The notes beneath the pieces are model-generated. The model saw only the letters and a list, made by a program, of their open reading frames with translations. It had not been told where the DNA came from and ran no database searches. Positions 28,437-39,696 of a stretch of DNA of 64,000 bases are shown piece by piece (position 1 is the stretch's first letter; each line of letters starts with the position of its first letter). The stretch comes from Bacillota bacterium. Its GTDB lineage: Bacteria > Bacillota > Clostridia > Saccharofermentanales > DTU023. The stretch covers positions 50,932 through 114,931 of the forward strand of contig JAMNZB010000007.1 in NCBI GenBank assembly GCA_023622515.1. Reading direction: 5' to 3'. Both the position numbers and the translations under genes were made by a program.

Positions 28437-30200
28437 ATGAAATACATAAGCCGTTTTGCTTCTTATTACAAACCTTATCGTAGGATATTCTTCCTGGATA
28501 TGCTCTGTGCTTTTATCTTATCCCTTTGTGGCGTTGTATTTCCCATAATTATTCGCCATTTGTTGCAAAATGTTTTTGTGAGTCGTGACAGTAAATTTAT
28601 GCTGGAGAATGTGCTCTTTATGTCTGCCCTGCTTCTTGTTTTATATCTGATTCAAGGGGTATGCCAGTATTTTGTCACATCTTGGGGGCATATCATGGGG
28701 GCGAAAATAGAATATAACATGCGCCGTGAGATTTTTTCTCATATGGAAAAATTGTCCTTTTCCTATTATGACCAAAACAGTACAGGAGCCATGGTATCAC
28801 GTATCCTCTCTGACTTGTTTGATATTACGGAACTTGCCCACCATGGGCCGGAAAATCTTTTGATTTCCTTTGTAAAGCTTATTGGCTCCTTTATCTTCCT
28901 CATGACAATCAATGTAAAAGTAACCTTGCTCTTGGTCGGCATGACACTATTTATGTTCGTTTTCTCCTTTAAAATGAATAGCGAAATGAAACGTACCTTT
29001 ATGGAAAATCGGAAGAAGATTGCCGGAATCAATGCGGTTGCGCAAGATAGTTTATCAGGTATCCGCACGGTCGCCTCCTATAATAACGAGGATTTAGAGT
29101 TAGAACGCTTTGATGAGAATAATCAGGGATATCTGGCTTCCAAAAAAGAAAATTACCTGGTTATGGGCAAATATCACTCTGTAAACGGCTTCCTGCAAGG
29201 ACTGATGTATATTGCGGTTATTTTAGCCGGCGGTTTTGCTGTAGTACGGGGAAGTATGGCCGCTTCCGACATTGTTATTTACATCCTCTACATTAACCTT
29301 TTCCTGGATCCCATTAAAATGTTGATTAATTTTACAGAACAATTCCAAAAGGGAATAACCGGATTTGAACGTTTCTGTGAAATCATGGATACGGAGCCTG
29401 AGGTAAAGGACCGGCCCGAGGCAAAGCCGGCAGGGCGTTTAGAGGGAGATATTCGTTTTGAAAATGTAAGTTTTGCTTATGAAGGATCGGACGACTTTGT
29501 TCTTAAGGATTTAAATCTGGAAATTCCTGCTCGGAAAACGATTGCTCTTGTGGGGCCCTCGGGAGGGGGGAAGACGACATTTTGTTCGCTTATTCCGCGT
29601 TTCTATGATGTTACTTCCGGACGGGTTACCATTGACGGGCAAGATATTCGGGATTATACCCTGGAGTCCTTACGAAACAATGTGGCGGTTGTTCAACAGG
29701 ATGTTTATATTTTTAATACGTCAATCCGGGATAACATAGCTTATGGGAAACCTGACGCCAGTAATGAAGAAATTATTGAAGCCGCTAAAAAGGCAAATAT
29801 TCATGACTTTATTATGAGTTTGCCGGAGGGCTATGAGACCAATTGCGGGGAGATGGGGGCTCGCTTTTCCGGCGGTCAAAAACAAAGAATTTCCATCGCA
29901 AGAGTCTTTTTAAAAAATCCCCCTATCTTGATACTGGATGAAGCAACATCGGCTCTCGATAACCAAAGTGAGTTTTTAGTTCAAAGGGCACTTGATGATT
30001 TATCGCTAGAGCGTACAACCTTCGTTATAGCCCACCGACTTTCCACTGTGCGCAATGCCGATGAGATTTTTGTTTTAACCGAAGAGGGTATTGTTGAGCG
30101 GGGGAAGCACCGAGAATTGATTAATCTTGGAGGCCTGTACAGTGAATTGTATCATTTGCAGTTTGAGGGTCAGGAAAATATCACGGAGGAGATTGCTTGA
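28437..30200 (+). CDS. ABC transporter, fused TM-ATPase (MsbA/LmrA-like half-transporter)
   Basis: TM domain plus Walker A GPSGGGKTT, signature FSGGQKQR, ILDEATSALD. Confidence 0.9.
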   Translation: MKYISRFASYYKPYRRIFFLDMLCAFILSLCGVVFPIIIRHLLQNVFVSRDSKFMLENVLFMSALLLVLYLIQGVCQYFVTSWGHIMGAKIEYNMRREIFSHMEKLSFSYYDQNSTGAMVSRILSDLFDITELAHHGPENLLISFVKLIGSFIFLMTINVKVTLLLVGMTLFMFVFSFKMNSEMKRTFMENRKKIAGINAVAQDSLSGIRTVASYNNEDLELERFDENNQGYLASKKENYLVMGKYHSVNGFLQGLMYIAVILAGGFAVVRGSMAASDIVIYILYINLFLDPIKMLINFTEQFQKGITGFERFCEIMDTEPEVKDRPEAKPAGRLEGDIRFENVSFAYEGSDDFVLKDLNLEIPARKTIALVGPSGGGKTTFCSLIPRFYDVTSGRVTIDGQDIRDYTLESLRNNVAVVQQDVYIFNTSIRDNIAYGKPDASNEEIIEAAKKANIHDFIMSLPEGYETNCGEMGARFSGGQKQRISIARVFLKNPPILILDEATSALDNQSEFLVQRALDDLSLERTTFVIAHRLSTVRNADEIFVLTEEGIVERGKHRELINLGGLYSELYHLQFEGQENITEEIA

Positions 30201-30444
30201 TTGTGATTGAAAAAAATAAAAAGCCGGTGAGCGAATAAAATGTGGCCACCCGATAATAGAGCTTTTTTATAATAACTTGTACATTTGACAGAAAACAACA
30301 AAAAAACAAATTTGTTTTTCGTACAGTTTAATATTTTAAGATTCTTTACAAGAGTTAATTCATTTTGGTAAAATTAGATGTCCGTGCCTAGAAATGGGCC
30401 TATTTTATTCGGACAAATATAGTTTTGAAGAAAGGAGATGCTAG

Positions 30445-30867
30445 ATGCCTACAATCAACCAACTGGTAAGGAAAGCCCGTAAGAGCAAGAAAGAAAAATC
30501 CAAATCGCCGGCACTGGGTGTTGGGATGAATACCATCAGAAATAGATATTCTCGATACAATTCTCCCCAAAAGCGCGGTGTTTGTACGGTTGTAAGAACA
30601 AGTACACCGAAAAAGCCGAACTCCGCTTTGAGAAAAGTGGCCCGTGTTCGTCTTACCAACCAAGCTGAAGTATACGCTTACATTCCCGGGATTGGCCACA
30701 ATCTGCAAGAACACAGTGTTGTGCTGATACGTGGTGGACGTGTTAAAGACTTGCCGGGTGTACGCTACCATGTCGTACGCGGAACCTTGGATGCAGCCGG
30801 TGTAGCTAATAGAGCTCAAGCCAGATCCAAATACGGTGCGAAAAGACCGAAGACTGCTAAAAAATAG
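30445..30867 (+). CDS. rpsL: 30S ribosomal protein S12
   Basis: [52 protein letters not shown]. Confidence 0.98.
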   Translation: MPTINQLVRKARKSKKEKSKSPALGVGMNTIRNRYSRYNSPQKRGVCTVVRTSTPKKPNSALRKVARVRLTNQAEVYAYIPGIGHNLQEHSVVLIRGGRVKDLPGVRYHVVRGTLDAAGVANRAQARSKYGAKRPKTAKK

Positions 30868-30881
30868 GTAAAGAGCAGCAG

Positions 30882-30953
30882 TTGCGTTGACGTGTGATTT
30901 ACAATCATCTGCACTCATTAAATAGAGGGGAGTGATTGTCGGCACACACGCAA
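30882..30953 (+). promoter_or_regulatory. Structured rpsL-rpsG intercistronic RNA, candidate S7 autoregulatory site
   Basis: Nested pairing TTGCGT/ACGCAA, GTGTG/CACAC, ACAATC(bulge)ACTC/GAGTGATTGT. Confidence 0.5.
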
Positions 30954-30998
30954 AAACGTGAGTACCTATGATTTCAGGAGAAAACTGCATAATCATGA

Positions 30999-31484
<486 letters not shown>

Positions 31485-31522
31485 GAGGCTTTTAATAGTC
31501 AAAGAAAGGAGTTTGAGCCGCT

Positions 31523-33589
31523 ATGCCAAGAGAGTTCTCCATTAAAAATACGAGAAATGTCGGTATTATGGCGCACATTGATGCCGGTAAGACAACGACC
31601 ACAGAGCGTATTCTGTATTATACTGGCCGTATCCACCGCGTAGGGGAAACCCACGATGGTGCTTCTACCATGGACTTTATGGAACAGGAGCAGGAACGCG
31701 GAATTACGATTCAGTCCGCAGCTACGACTGCCCAATGGCGCAATTGCCGAATCAATATTATCGATACCCCGGGTCACGTTGACTTCACCGTTGAGGTTGA
31801 ACGTTCTTTGCGTGTCTTGGATGGTGCGGTCACTGTTTTGTGTGCCAAGAGCGGTGTTGAACCTCAAACGGAAACCGTTTGGCGTCAAGCTGATACCTAT
31901 CGTGTACCCCGCATGGCCTATATCAACAAAATGGATATCATGGGCGCTGATTTCTACAATGTTGTAGACATGATGAAAGAGCGTTTAGGGGCCAATGCAG
32001 TGCCGATACAGCTGCCAATTGGAAAGGAAGATACCTTTATCGGCATTATCGACCTCATGACCATGAGAGCGGAAATGTATGGTGATGACGAATCCGGTAA
32101 AACATATACCGAAGAAGACATCCCGGAAGACATGCTTGAACTTGCCGAAGAATGGCATGAGAGTTTGGTTGAGGCAATTTGTGAAACGGATGATGACTTA
32201 TCAGACAAATATCTTTCTGATGAAGAAATTTCCGAAGCTGAATTGCGCAAAGCTTTACGCGAAGCAACCATTAACAACGATATAGTACCTGTAACCTGTG
32301 GATCTTCCTACCGTAATAAGGGAGTTCAAATGCTCCTTGATGCCTTAGTAGACTACATGCCCTCACCGCTGGATATTGCCGCTGTTACCGGTGTTATTCC
32401 CGGGACAGATGAAGAAGGAGTGCGCGAGGCTTCAGATGATGAACCCTTTGCCGCCTTAGCTTTTAAAATAATGACCGACCCCTTTGTCGGGAAATTATGC
32501 TTCTTCCGTGTTTATTCCGGTACTTTAGCGTCGGGAAGTTATGTATACAACTCGTCAAAAAACAGTAAAGAGCGTGTTGGGCGTTTACTCATGATGCATG
32601 CTAACCACAGAGAGGATATCGACAAGGTTTACGCCGGCGATATTGCCGCTGTTGTTGGCTTGAAAAATACGAGCACAGGGGATAGCCTTTGCGACCAGAA
32701 TCATCCGATTATTTTAGAGTCTATGGAGTTTCCGGACCCGGTCATCTCTGTTGCTATCGAACCCAAATCAAAAGCTTCTCAAGAAAAGATGTCGGTTGCC
32801 CTGCTCAAGCTTGCTGAAGAAGACCCGACCTTTAAGACACATACCGACGCTGATACGGGGCAAACCCTGATCTCCGGGATGGGTGAACTCCACCTTGAAG
32901 TTATTGTGGACCGCTTATTCCGTGAGTTCAAAGTAGAAGCAAATGTTGGTAAACCTCGTGTTGCTTTTAAAGAAACTATTACCAAGCCGGCCAGGGCACA
33001 GGGACGTTTTGTCCGTCAATCCGGTGGCCATGGTCAATACGGGGACTGTGTACTTGAACTGGAACCCTTAGAGTCCGGTCAGGGCTTCGAATTTGTTGAT
33101 AAAATTGTTGGCGGTGTCGTTCCGAAGGAATACATCCCCGCCATCCGTGCCGGTATCGAGGAAGCTATGAAAAGCGGTGTCATTGGAGGTTATCCCGTTG
33201 TTGACGTACGCGTTACGCTGGTTGACGGTTCCTACCATGACGTTGACTCTTCAGAGATGGCCTTTAAGATTGCCGGCTCAATAGGCTTTAAAGAAGGTAT
33301 GCGCCTCGGTGCCCCGGTCCTCATGGAACCAATTATGTCTGTTGATGTTGTGGTTCCCGAAGAATATCTCGGTGATGTTATGGGTGATATCAGCTCACGC
33401 CGCGGTCAGATTCAAGGGACAGAGGCTCGCAGCAATGCCATGAATGTACATGCTTTTGTTCCCCTCTCTGAAATGTTTGGTTACGCTACAAGCCTTCGTT
33501 CTTCAACACAAGGCCGCGGAACTTTCGTCATGCAGATGGATCACTTTGAGCCTGTACCCAAAAACATGCTAGAGGAACTTACACTATAG
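31523..33589 (+). CDS. fusA: Elongation factor G
   Basis: [32 protein letters not shown], full-length EF-G body. Confidence 0.98.
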   Translation: MPREFSIKNTRNVGIMAHIDAGKTTTTERILYYTGRIHRVGETHDGASTMDFMEQEQERGITIQSAATTAQWRNCRINIIDTPGHVDFTVEVERSLRVLDGAVTVLCAKSGVEPQTETVWRQADTYRVPRMAYINKMDIMGADFYNVVDMMKERLGANAVPIQLPIGKEDTFIGIIDLMTMRAEMYGDDESGKTYTEEDIPEDMLELAEEWHESLVEAICETDDDLSDKYLSDEEISEAELRKALREATINNDIVPVTCGSSYRNKGVQMLLDALVDYMPSPLDIAAVTGVIPGTDEEGVREASDDEPFAALAFKIMTDPFVGKLCFFRVYSGTLASGSYVYNSSKNSKERVGRLLMMHANHREDIDKVYAGDIAAVVGLKNTSTGDSLCDQNHPIILESMEFPDPVISVAIEPKSKASQEKMSVALLKLAEEDPTFKTHTDADTGQTLISGMGELHLEVIVDRLFREFKVEANVGKPRVAFKETITKPARAQGRFVRQSGGHGQYGDCVLELEPLESGQGFEFVDKIVGGVVPKEYIPAIRAGIEEAMKSGVIGGYPVVDVRVTLVDGSYHDVDSSEMAFKIAGSIGFKEGMRLGAPVLMEPIMSVDVVVPEEYLGDVMGDISSRRGQIQGTEARSNAMNVHAFVPLSEMFGYATSLRSSTQGRGTFVMQMDHFEPVPKNMLEELTL

Positions 33590-33743
33590 CCGGGAGGAAT
33601 GAGTATAGCCTGTCACAATATACTCATAATCCTGATTTACGCGATATTGTAAAAAAAAATATTATGTGTAGAATATACTTGTGACAATACATTGCCAAGG
33701 AAATGATGAATAATTAAGTATCTATAAGGAGGATGTTTAAAAA

Positions 33744-34943
33744 ATGGGCAAAGCAAAATTTGAAAGAAACAAACCACATGTAAACGTTGGTACTATCGGC
33801 CACGTTGACCATGGTAAAACAACATTAACCGCTGCTATCACAAAAACTCTAGCAATGCAAGGTGGTGCAGAATTTACAGATTATGCCAATATCGATAAAG
33901 CACCCGAAGAAAGAGAACGTGGTATTACCATCAGCACATCACACGTAGAGTATGAAACAGCCAATCGTCACTACGCACACGTTGACTGCCCCGGCCACGC
34001 CGACTATATCAAAAACATGATTACCGGTGCAGCACAAATGGACGGTGCAATCCTCGTTGTTTCTGCAGCAGACGGTCCCATGCCCCAAACACGTGAGCAT
34101 ATCTTACTTGCTCGCCAAGTCGGTGTTCCTGCTATCGTTGTTTTCCTCAACAAGGCAGACTTATCCGATCCTGAGCTTATCGAGCTTACAGAAATGGAAG
34201 TTCGTGAACTCTTGGACGAATATGACTTCCCGGGTGATGATACTCCTGTCATCGTTGGTTCTGCCCACCAAGCTTTAATTAGCGAAGAAACCGATGTCAA
34301 TGCTGAGGTCTATCAGCCCATCGTTGAATTGATGGCTGCTGTTGATGAATTCATTCCTACACCGGAACGTCCTACAGACAGACCTTTCTTGATGCCTGTT
34401 GAAGACGTTTTCACCATTTCCGGTCGTGGTACCGTTGCTACCGGTCGTATCGAGCGTGGTATTATTAAAATTAATGAACCTGTTGAGATTATCGGCCTGC
34501 AGGATGAAGCGATGAGAACAGTTGTTACCGGTATCGAAATGTTCCACAAGATGATGGATCAGGGTGAAGCCGGGGATAACGTTGGTCTCCTGCTCCGTGG
34601 TGTAAACCGTACAGATATCCAACGTGGTCAAGTCATTGCCAAACCCGGCAGTGTCAAACCTCACACAAAGTTTTCAGCACAAATTTACGTCTTAACAAAA
34701 GATGAAGGTGGCCGTCACAATCCTTTCTTCACAGGATACCGCCCCCAATTCTACTTCCGTACAACAGACGTTACCGGTGTAGCCCACTTACCCGAAGGTG
34801 TTGAAATGTGTATGCCCGGCGACCACGTCACCATCACCGTTGAATTGATTACACCTATCGCTGTTGAAAAGGGCCTCAAGTTTGCTATCCGTGAAGGTGG
34901 TAAAACAGTTGGTTCCGGTACAGTTTCCGAAATTATTGAATAA
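33744..34943 (+). CDS. tuf: Elongation factor Tu
   Basis: [48 protein letters not shown]. Confidence 0.98.
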   Translation: MGKAKFERNKPHVNVGTIGHVDHGKTTLTAAITKTLAMQGGAEFTDYANIDKAPEERERGITISTSHVEYETANRHYAHVDCPGHADYIKNMITGAAQMDGAILVVSAADGPMPQTREHILLARQVGVPAIVVFLNKADLSDPELIELTEMEVRELLDEYDFPGDDTPVIVGSAHQALISEETDVNAEVYQPIVELMAAVDEFIPTPERPTDRPFLMPVEDVFTISGRGTVATGRIERGIIKINEPVEIIGLQDEAMRTVVTGIEMFHKMMDQGEAGDNVGLLLRGVNRTDIQRGQVIAKPGSVKPHTKFSAQIYVLTKDEGGRHNPFFTGYRPQFYFRTTDVTGVAHLPEGVEMCMPGDHVTITVELITPIAVEKGLKFAIREGGKTVGSGTVSEIIE

Positions 34944-34973
34944 TTTATTAGGGAATTTTCCTAGAAGAACAAA

Positions 34974-35006
34974 GAGGGCTTACTCACGCAGAGTAGGCCC
35001 TTTTTC
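34974..35006 (+). terminator. Terminator after tuf
   Basis: GGGCTTACTC-acgca-GAGTAGGCCC (one G-U) then TTTTTC. Confidence 0.88.
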
Positions 35007-35107
35007 TGACTTTTAGTAAAGAACTCTTTTTGCCATAGCTTTAGCAAGATAGGAAGAAGGATTTCTTTTTGCTATAATTGAAGAAAATATATTATGGGAG
35101 AATTAGG

Positions 35108-36343
35108 ATGATACCAAGATATTTGGATAATGATTTTTATCTCATTTATGGCATTGACCGACGCCTGGAGAAGTTTGAAAACATGTTTACCCTGCCTCAT
35201 GGCGTAAGTTATAACAGCTATTTTCTTGATGATGAAAAGACAATAGTCTTTGATTCAATTGATAATGCAGTTTCTGAAGAATTTATGGAGGCTCTCTTTG
35301 AGCTTTTGGCCGGGAGAAGTTTAGATGGCTTGGTGGTCAATCATGTGGAGCCGGATCATGGTGCGACAGTTTGTCAGGTTATGGCGGCTTTCCCCGGCTG
35401 CCGGCTCTATATCAGCAAGTTAGGTTACACTTTTTTACAACAGTTTAATGAGCATACAGCCTCTTTTTCTGACCGTGTTGTTTTCGTTGACGAAGGTTTT
35501 GTTCTGGAAACAGGAAGGCACAGTATTGAGTTTATCAAAGCTCCGAATGTGCACTGGCCTGAGGTTACGGTATGTTTTGACAGAAGCAGCGGGACATTGC
35601 TTTCAGCAGATGCCTTTGGCTCTTTTGCAGCACCAAGTGGCTATCTTTATGCTGATCAGGTAGATTATGAGAAAGACTGGCTTGCTGAAGCCAGACGTTA
35701 TTATACCAACATTGTAGGCCGGCACGGAACGCCCACCTTAAAACTTTTGGAAAAGGCGGCCAAGCTGGACATCGCTCAAATATACCCTTTACATGGCTTG
35801 CTCTTCCGAACGAAGGAAAGCATAGCCTATATTGTTGATAAATATATTAAATGGGCCGGGTATGAAGCAGAAGATGTCGGTACAGTAATTGTATATGGTT
35901 CACTTTATAACAATAGCCAAAGAATGGCGGATACACTTGCCGCTTATTTGGCGGAAGAAGAAAGCGGTCAGATTCGTGTTTATGATGCCTCTAAAACGAA
36001 TGTTTCGGAAATCATCGCTGACTTATTCCGCTTTAGCCATGCTGTATTCATCTGTAACAATTATAATACGGAACTATATCCGCCTATGGACGCCCTCTTG
36101 CGAGAACTTATGATGCTCAATTGGAATAACCATAGCTACGCCTTACTTGGCAACAAGTCCTGGGGAGGCCGGGCATTGAAGATTGCGGAAGAGATTCTTT
36201 CCAAAGCGAATAATTTAACAAAGCTGGGCCAGGACTTTATGATAACCAGTAGCATGAAAAAGGCCGACCGCAGCAGTTTACAAGCTTTGGCAAAAGAACT
36301 TGCCCTGTCCATGGAAGGAATTGGTCATACCGGTAAGCTTTAA
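35108..36343 (+). CDS. A-type flavodiiron protein (FprA family)
   Basis: HVEPDHGA di-iron motif, APNVHWPEVTV, C-terminal flavodoxin-like domain (TVIVYGSLYNNSQRMA). Start placed at ATG 35108. Confidence 0.85.
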   Translation: MIPRYLDNDFYLIYGIDRRLEKFENMFTLPHGVSYNSYFLDDEKTIVFDSIDNAVSEEFMEALFELLAGRSLDGLVVNHVEPDHGATVCQVMAAFPGCRLYISKLGYTFLQQFNEHTASFSDRVVFVDEGFVLETGRHSIEFIKAPNVHWPEVTVCFDRSSGTLLSADAFGSFAAPSGYLYADQVDYEKDWLAEARRYYTNIVGRHGTPTLKLLEKAAKLDIAQIYPLHGLLFRTKESIAYIVDKYIKWAGYEAEDVGTVIVYGSLYNNSQRMADTLAAYLAEEESGQIRVYDASKTNVSEIIADLFRFSHAVFICNNYNTELYPPMDALLRELMMLNWNNHSYALLGNKSWGGRALKIAEEILSKANNLTKLGQDFMITSSMKKADRSSLQALAKELALSMEGIGHTGKL

Positions 36344-36391
36344 GTATTTGAAACTGCTTAATACTTAATGAAGTTTAACTCTAAAAAATAA

Positions 36392-36425
36392 AGCCGCTGA
36401 AGTTTCCTGTCAGCGGCTCTCTTTA
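36392..36425. terminator. Terminator between convergent flavodiiron and lipoprotein genes
   Basis: AGCCGCTGA-agtttcctg-TCAGCGGCT perfect 9 bp stem. Confidence 0.75.
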
Positions 36426-36466
36426 AATATATTTATTTTAACGGATTGGCAAAGAGGAGGCCCGGT

Positions 36467-37549
36467 CTAGTCTACCGTTTTTCCTGTAACGGTCAGAGTA
36501 ATTTGACCGGTCGCAATATTTCCCCTCAACTCGGCAATTTCAGATTTTTGGTCAAAGACAATAACATAATTACCGGTCCCGTCATCTTGAGGCGTTGTGG
36601 GCAGGGCAGGGGAGTCGAGGACAAAATAATACATAACAATGGAACTTAGTTCGTAGATGTCATCATAAAGAGGATCTTGGAAATTACCCCGATTAAAGGA
36701 GGCGCCATCAATGATATAGGAATAGGAGTCAAGCTGGCCGTACTCATTAAAGTGGTAAGTACGTACCGCATCATATTGGTATACTTTCGTGGCATAGCTA
36801 AGATTCTCGGCTTTATAGCCCCCCTCCAGCAAACCTTCCACACCCATGACATCCCATTGGCTGGCCCCCCATTTAAGCCCGTAGTCATATACATTCATTG
36901 TATTTCTTAAGTCGGTTATCCGGGCTTCTTCTACTGTCCAGTCAATCGCTGAAACGGCAGCGACAGCAGCCTCCAGACCATCCGTTTTCACCTTGGCAAA
37001 GAAGCTTTCAATGTCTTCTGTGTAGGGGTGAATTTCAGCCTTAATGGCATCGAAATCATCGGGTAGGTTAGTCGCATTCTTTTGCTCAGTGATGCTGATT
37101 AGATAACGTGCCCGATTTGTGGCCTGATAGAATTTTCCGTAGACATTTTTAAAGCCTTGAGGAATTTCCTCAACTTCTACTCTCTCTATATTCCGTATAG
37201 CCTTCATTAGGGCATCGCGAGATTGGATATAGTCCTTATTCTCGGTAACAAAGATAGCGTCATTGAATACCTTGTCAAGATAAGAATCCATGGCTTTGCC
37301 AAAAGCATCGAAGGCTTTAACAAACTGCCCCCATTTCTCTTCGCCGTAAGCCAGATACTGGCGGTCAACTTCATTCAGACCTTTTTCATCAATAGTCAGT
37401 TCAAGATCTTTCGGATTATCAACCATGCTGGGTACCGCAAGACCGTTATTTTTATCACCAAAGCCTAAATATTGGCAAGAGCTGGCAAGGATGGCAAAGG
37501 CCAGTATCATGATTAGAATTAGGCTATAGCGTTTTTCTGATTTCATCAT
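36467..37549 (-). CDS. DUF3829-like lipoprotein
   Basis: Lipobox-like LASSC near the N-terminus; RBS GGAGG before ATG 37549. Family assignment tentative. Confidence 0.6.
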   Translation of the reverse strand: MMKSEKRYSLILIMILAFAILASSCQYLGFGDKNNGLAVPSMVDNPKDLELTIDEKGLNEVDRQYLAYGEEKWGQFVKAFDAFGKAMDSYLDKVFNDAIFVTENKDYIQSRDALMKAIRNIERVEVEEIPQGFKNVYGKFYQATNRARYLISITEQKNATNLPDDFDAIKAEIHPYTEDIESFFAKVKTDGLEAAVAAVSAIDWTVEEARITDLRNTMNVYDYGLKWGASQWDVMGVEGLLEGGYKAENLSYATKVYQYDAVRTYHFNEYGQLDSYSYIIDGASFNRGNFQDPLYDDIYELSSIVMYYFVLDSPALPTTPQDDGTGNYVIVFDQKSEIAELRGNIATGQITLTVTGKTVD

Positions 37550-37734
37550 TTCAATCCTCCGATTTTGTCCTTTTAAAAGACAAACTAAATTTGGCACACC
37601 ATACATTATAATATAGAACAGCAAAAAAGTAATATCAATTCACAGATTTCTTACGAAAAATATTTGCTGTTGTGTGTATTGATTTGTGCTTATTATTTGT
37701 AGCATCTTAGCCCTCTTGCTAATTAATTAATGCA

Positions 37735-38823
37735 TTGGAATCATGTTACCATATGTGCTATGAAATAAGGATGGAAAAACACATGAGAGAAAAAAATCAA
37801 TCCGGGCCAAGAGCCAAGAAAAAAGTAGCCGATTCGGTGCGGTGGGGGAATGTTTTCCTTCAGAACCGCCTCGTTCTGGCTCCTATGGCCGGCCCCGGAG
37901 GACATAGTTTCAGATGTTTATGTGAACATTTCGGGGCGGCGATGACGGTAACGGAATTGTGCAGTGCACGAGGTATTCTCTATGATACGAATTTTGTCCG
38001 CAACCACCGCTATTTGCGTATTGCCGGTTCCAAGAATAAGGCGAGCATCCAGCTGTTTGGTGCGGATCCTGCTGATATGAAAAAGGCCGTAAGGCGTCTT
38101 TTAGCTCATCCGGAATATGGCAAAACGCTTGTACTTGACATTAACATGGGTTGCCCTGTCAAAAAAGTTGTCCAGACAGGGGCCGGCTCTGCCTTGATGA
38201 AGACACCAGACCTTGCCGCGCGTATCGTAGAGGCGGCAAGTGAAGCCGCTTTTCCTTACGGCAAAGCTGTCACTGTTAAATTTCGCAGCGGTTGGGATAA
38301 GGATCATATAAATGCAGTCTCATTTGGTAAGAAGATGGAAGCAGCGGGCGCTAAGGCACTCAGTCTCCATGCAAGAACCCGTGAGCAAATGTATGGCGGA
38401 AGAGCAGACTGGACTATTATCGGTGAGCTTGCGGCCCAAACCTCCTTACCGGTTGCTGCAAATGGCGATATCAGAACTCTCGAAGATTGTTATACCCTGC
38501 TTCATACTTACGGTGCCGAACTTTGCATGATTGGCCGAGGGGCCTTAGGCAAACCCTGGATTTTTAAAAGTATCCTTAACGAAGAAAATAACGGCTCCCC
38601 TCTTGCACCAAGGCCGGAAGAGCGGGCGAAAATCATCCTGCACCATTTAAATGCCGTCCTTGAAACACAGGGCGAAGAAAAGGGAATTCGGGAATTTCGC
38701 ACTTCTTTAGTGTACTATCTGAAGGGTATGCCTAAGGCGGCCTTCTACCGAAATAAAGCGATGAAAGCGGAAAACTATGAGGAATTAAAAGAGCTGATAC
38801 AAGAATTCACTCAAGGAACTTAG
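37735..38823 (+). CDS. dus: tRNA-dihydrouridine synthase
   Basis: LAPMAGPGGHSFR, MGCPVKKVVQTGAGSALM, LSLHARTREQMYGGRADW. Exact start uncertain (ATG 37735, 37771 or 37783). Confidence 0.92.
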   Translation: MESCYHMCYEIRMEKHMREKNQSGPRAKKKVADSVRWGNVFLQNRLVLAPMAGPGGHSFRCLCEHFGAAMTVTELCSARGILYDTNFVRNHRYLRIAGSKNKASIQLFGADPADMKKAVRRLLAHPEYGKTLVLDINMGCPVKKVVQTGAGSALMKTPDLAARIVEAASEAAFPYGKAVTVKFRSGWDKDHINAVSFGKKMEAAGAKALSLHARTREQMYGGRADWTIIGELAAQTSLPVAANGDIRTLEDCYTLLHTYGAELCMIGRGALGKPWIFKSILNEENNGSPLAPRPEERAKIILHHLNAVLETQGEEKGIREFRTSLVYYLKGMPKAAFYRNKAMKAENYEELKELIQEFTQGT

Positions 38824-38846
38824 CACTGTCACAAGTTGAGTGCTAA
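38820..38846 (+). promoter_or_regulatory. CIRCE element (HrcA operator) upstream of hsp20
   Basis: TTAGCACTG-N9-GAGTGCTAA, one mismatch from consensus TTAGCACTC-N9-GAGTGCTAA. Overlaps the dus stop codon. Confidence 0.88.
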
Positions 38847-38978
38847 AACTTTACATTCAGTTCACATTTCAACAAATTTTAGTCACATTAACCCTCTATA
38901 CTGTATTCAGATTGAAGATGCAAAAGCCGATGAGGCTAGAGCAAAACTATAAAACAGAAGAATCGTGGAGGTATAACA

Positions 38979-39410
38979 ATGAGATTTGGATTAACACCTT
39001 TTGAATCAAGAACTTTAGATGCCTTTGAGGACTTCTTTGGCAACCAACGCAGTCGTATGGCGGATCAGACCTTAGTCAAATTAAAGGTTGACCTGGAAGA
39101 TCGGGGGGAAGACTTTCTGTTAACAGCTGATTTACCGGGCTTTAGCAAAGATGAAATCCATGTTGAAGTGGATGAAGATATTTTAACGATAGAAGCTGAA
39201 CGCAAGGAAGAGAGCCAAAGGGAAGAGAAAAACTATATTTGTAAGGAACGTCGCTCCCATAGTTTTGTCAGGAAATTTGATGTATCCGGTGTCAAGGTAA
39301 GCGATATTTCCGGTAAATTCGAAAACGGCGTGCTCGAACTGGAATTACCCAAAAAAGATGAGCATATCAAAACAAGTAAAAAGATTGAGTTGCAAGGTGG
39401 TGACAAGTAG
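38979..39410 (+). CDS. hsp20: Hsp20/alpha-crystallin family small heat-shock protein
   Basis: Alpha-crystallin domain: DLPGFSKDEIHVEVDEDILTIEAERK ... FENGVLELELPKK. Confidence 0.95.
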   Translation: MRFGLTPFESRTLDAFEDFFGNQRSRMADQTLVKLKVDLEDRGEDFLLTADLPGFSKDEIHVEVDEDILTIEAERKEESQREEKNYICKERRSHSFVRKFDVSGVKVSDISGKFENGVLELELPKKDEHIKTSKKIELQGGDK

Positions 39411-39495
39411 CTTCCTTCAGGCAAAGACTATTCTTTAACGAAAGTGTACAAGGCCTATAATATACTCAAAATTTTCTTGAGTCTTATACATAAAC

Positions 39496-39530
39496 ACAAA
39501 AAACCTCAGTAATGAGGTTTTTTGTATTTT
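39496..39530. terminator. Terminator after hsp20
   Basis: ACAAAAAACCTCA-gtaa-TGAGGTTTTTTGT. Confidence 0.88.
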
Positions 39531-39578
39531 AAGGAATTTGCATAATTTAAATAAAATAAAAATACAAATTTCTTCGCC

Positions 39579-39608
39579 TTTACACAAAGGGAAAAAGGAT
39601 AGTATAAT
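39579..39608 (+). promoter_or_regulatory. Sigma-A-type promoter of the EF-G-like gene
   Basis: TTTACA-18 nt-TATAAT. Confidence 0.7.
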
Positions 39609-39696
39609 AAAGCGTGCGTGTCCATTCTGTAAGGATTTTAAGATTATAGTAAATTTTTGCAGTGGAAATAAAGATGAAGTGTAAGGGGGATGCTAA

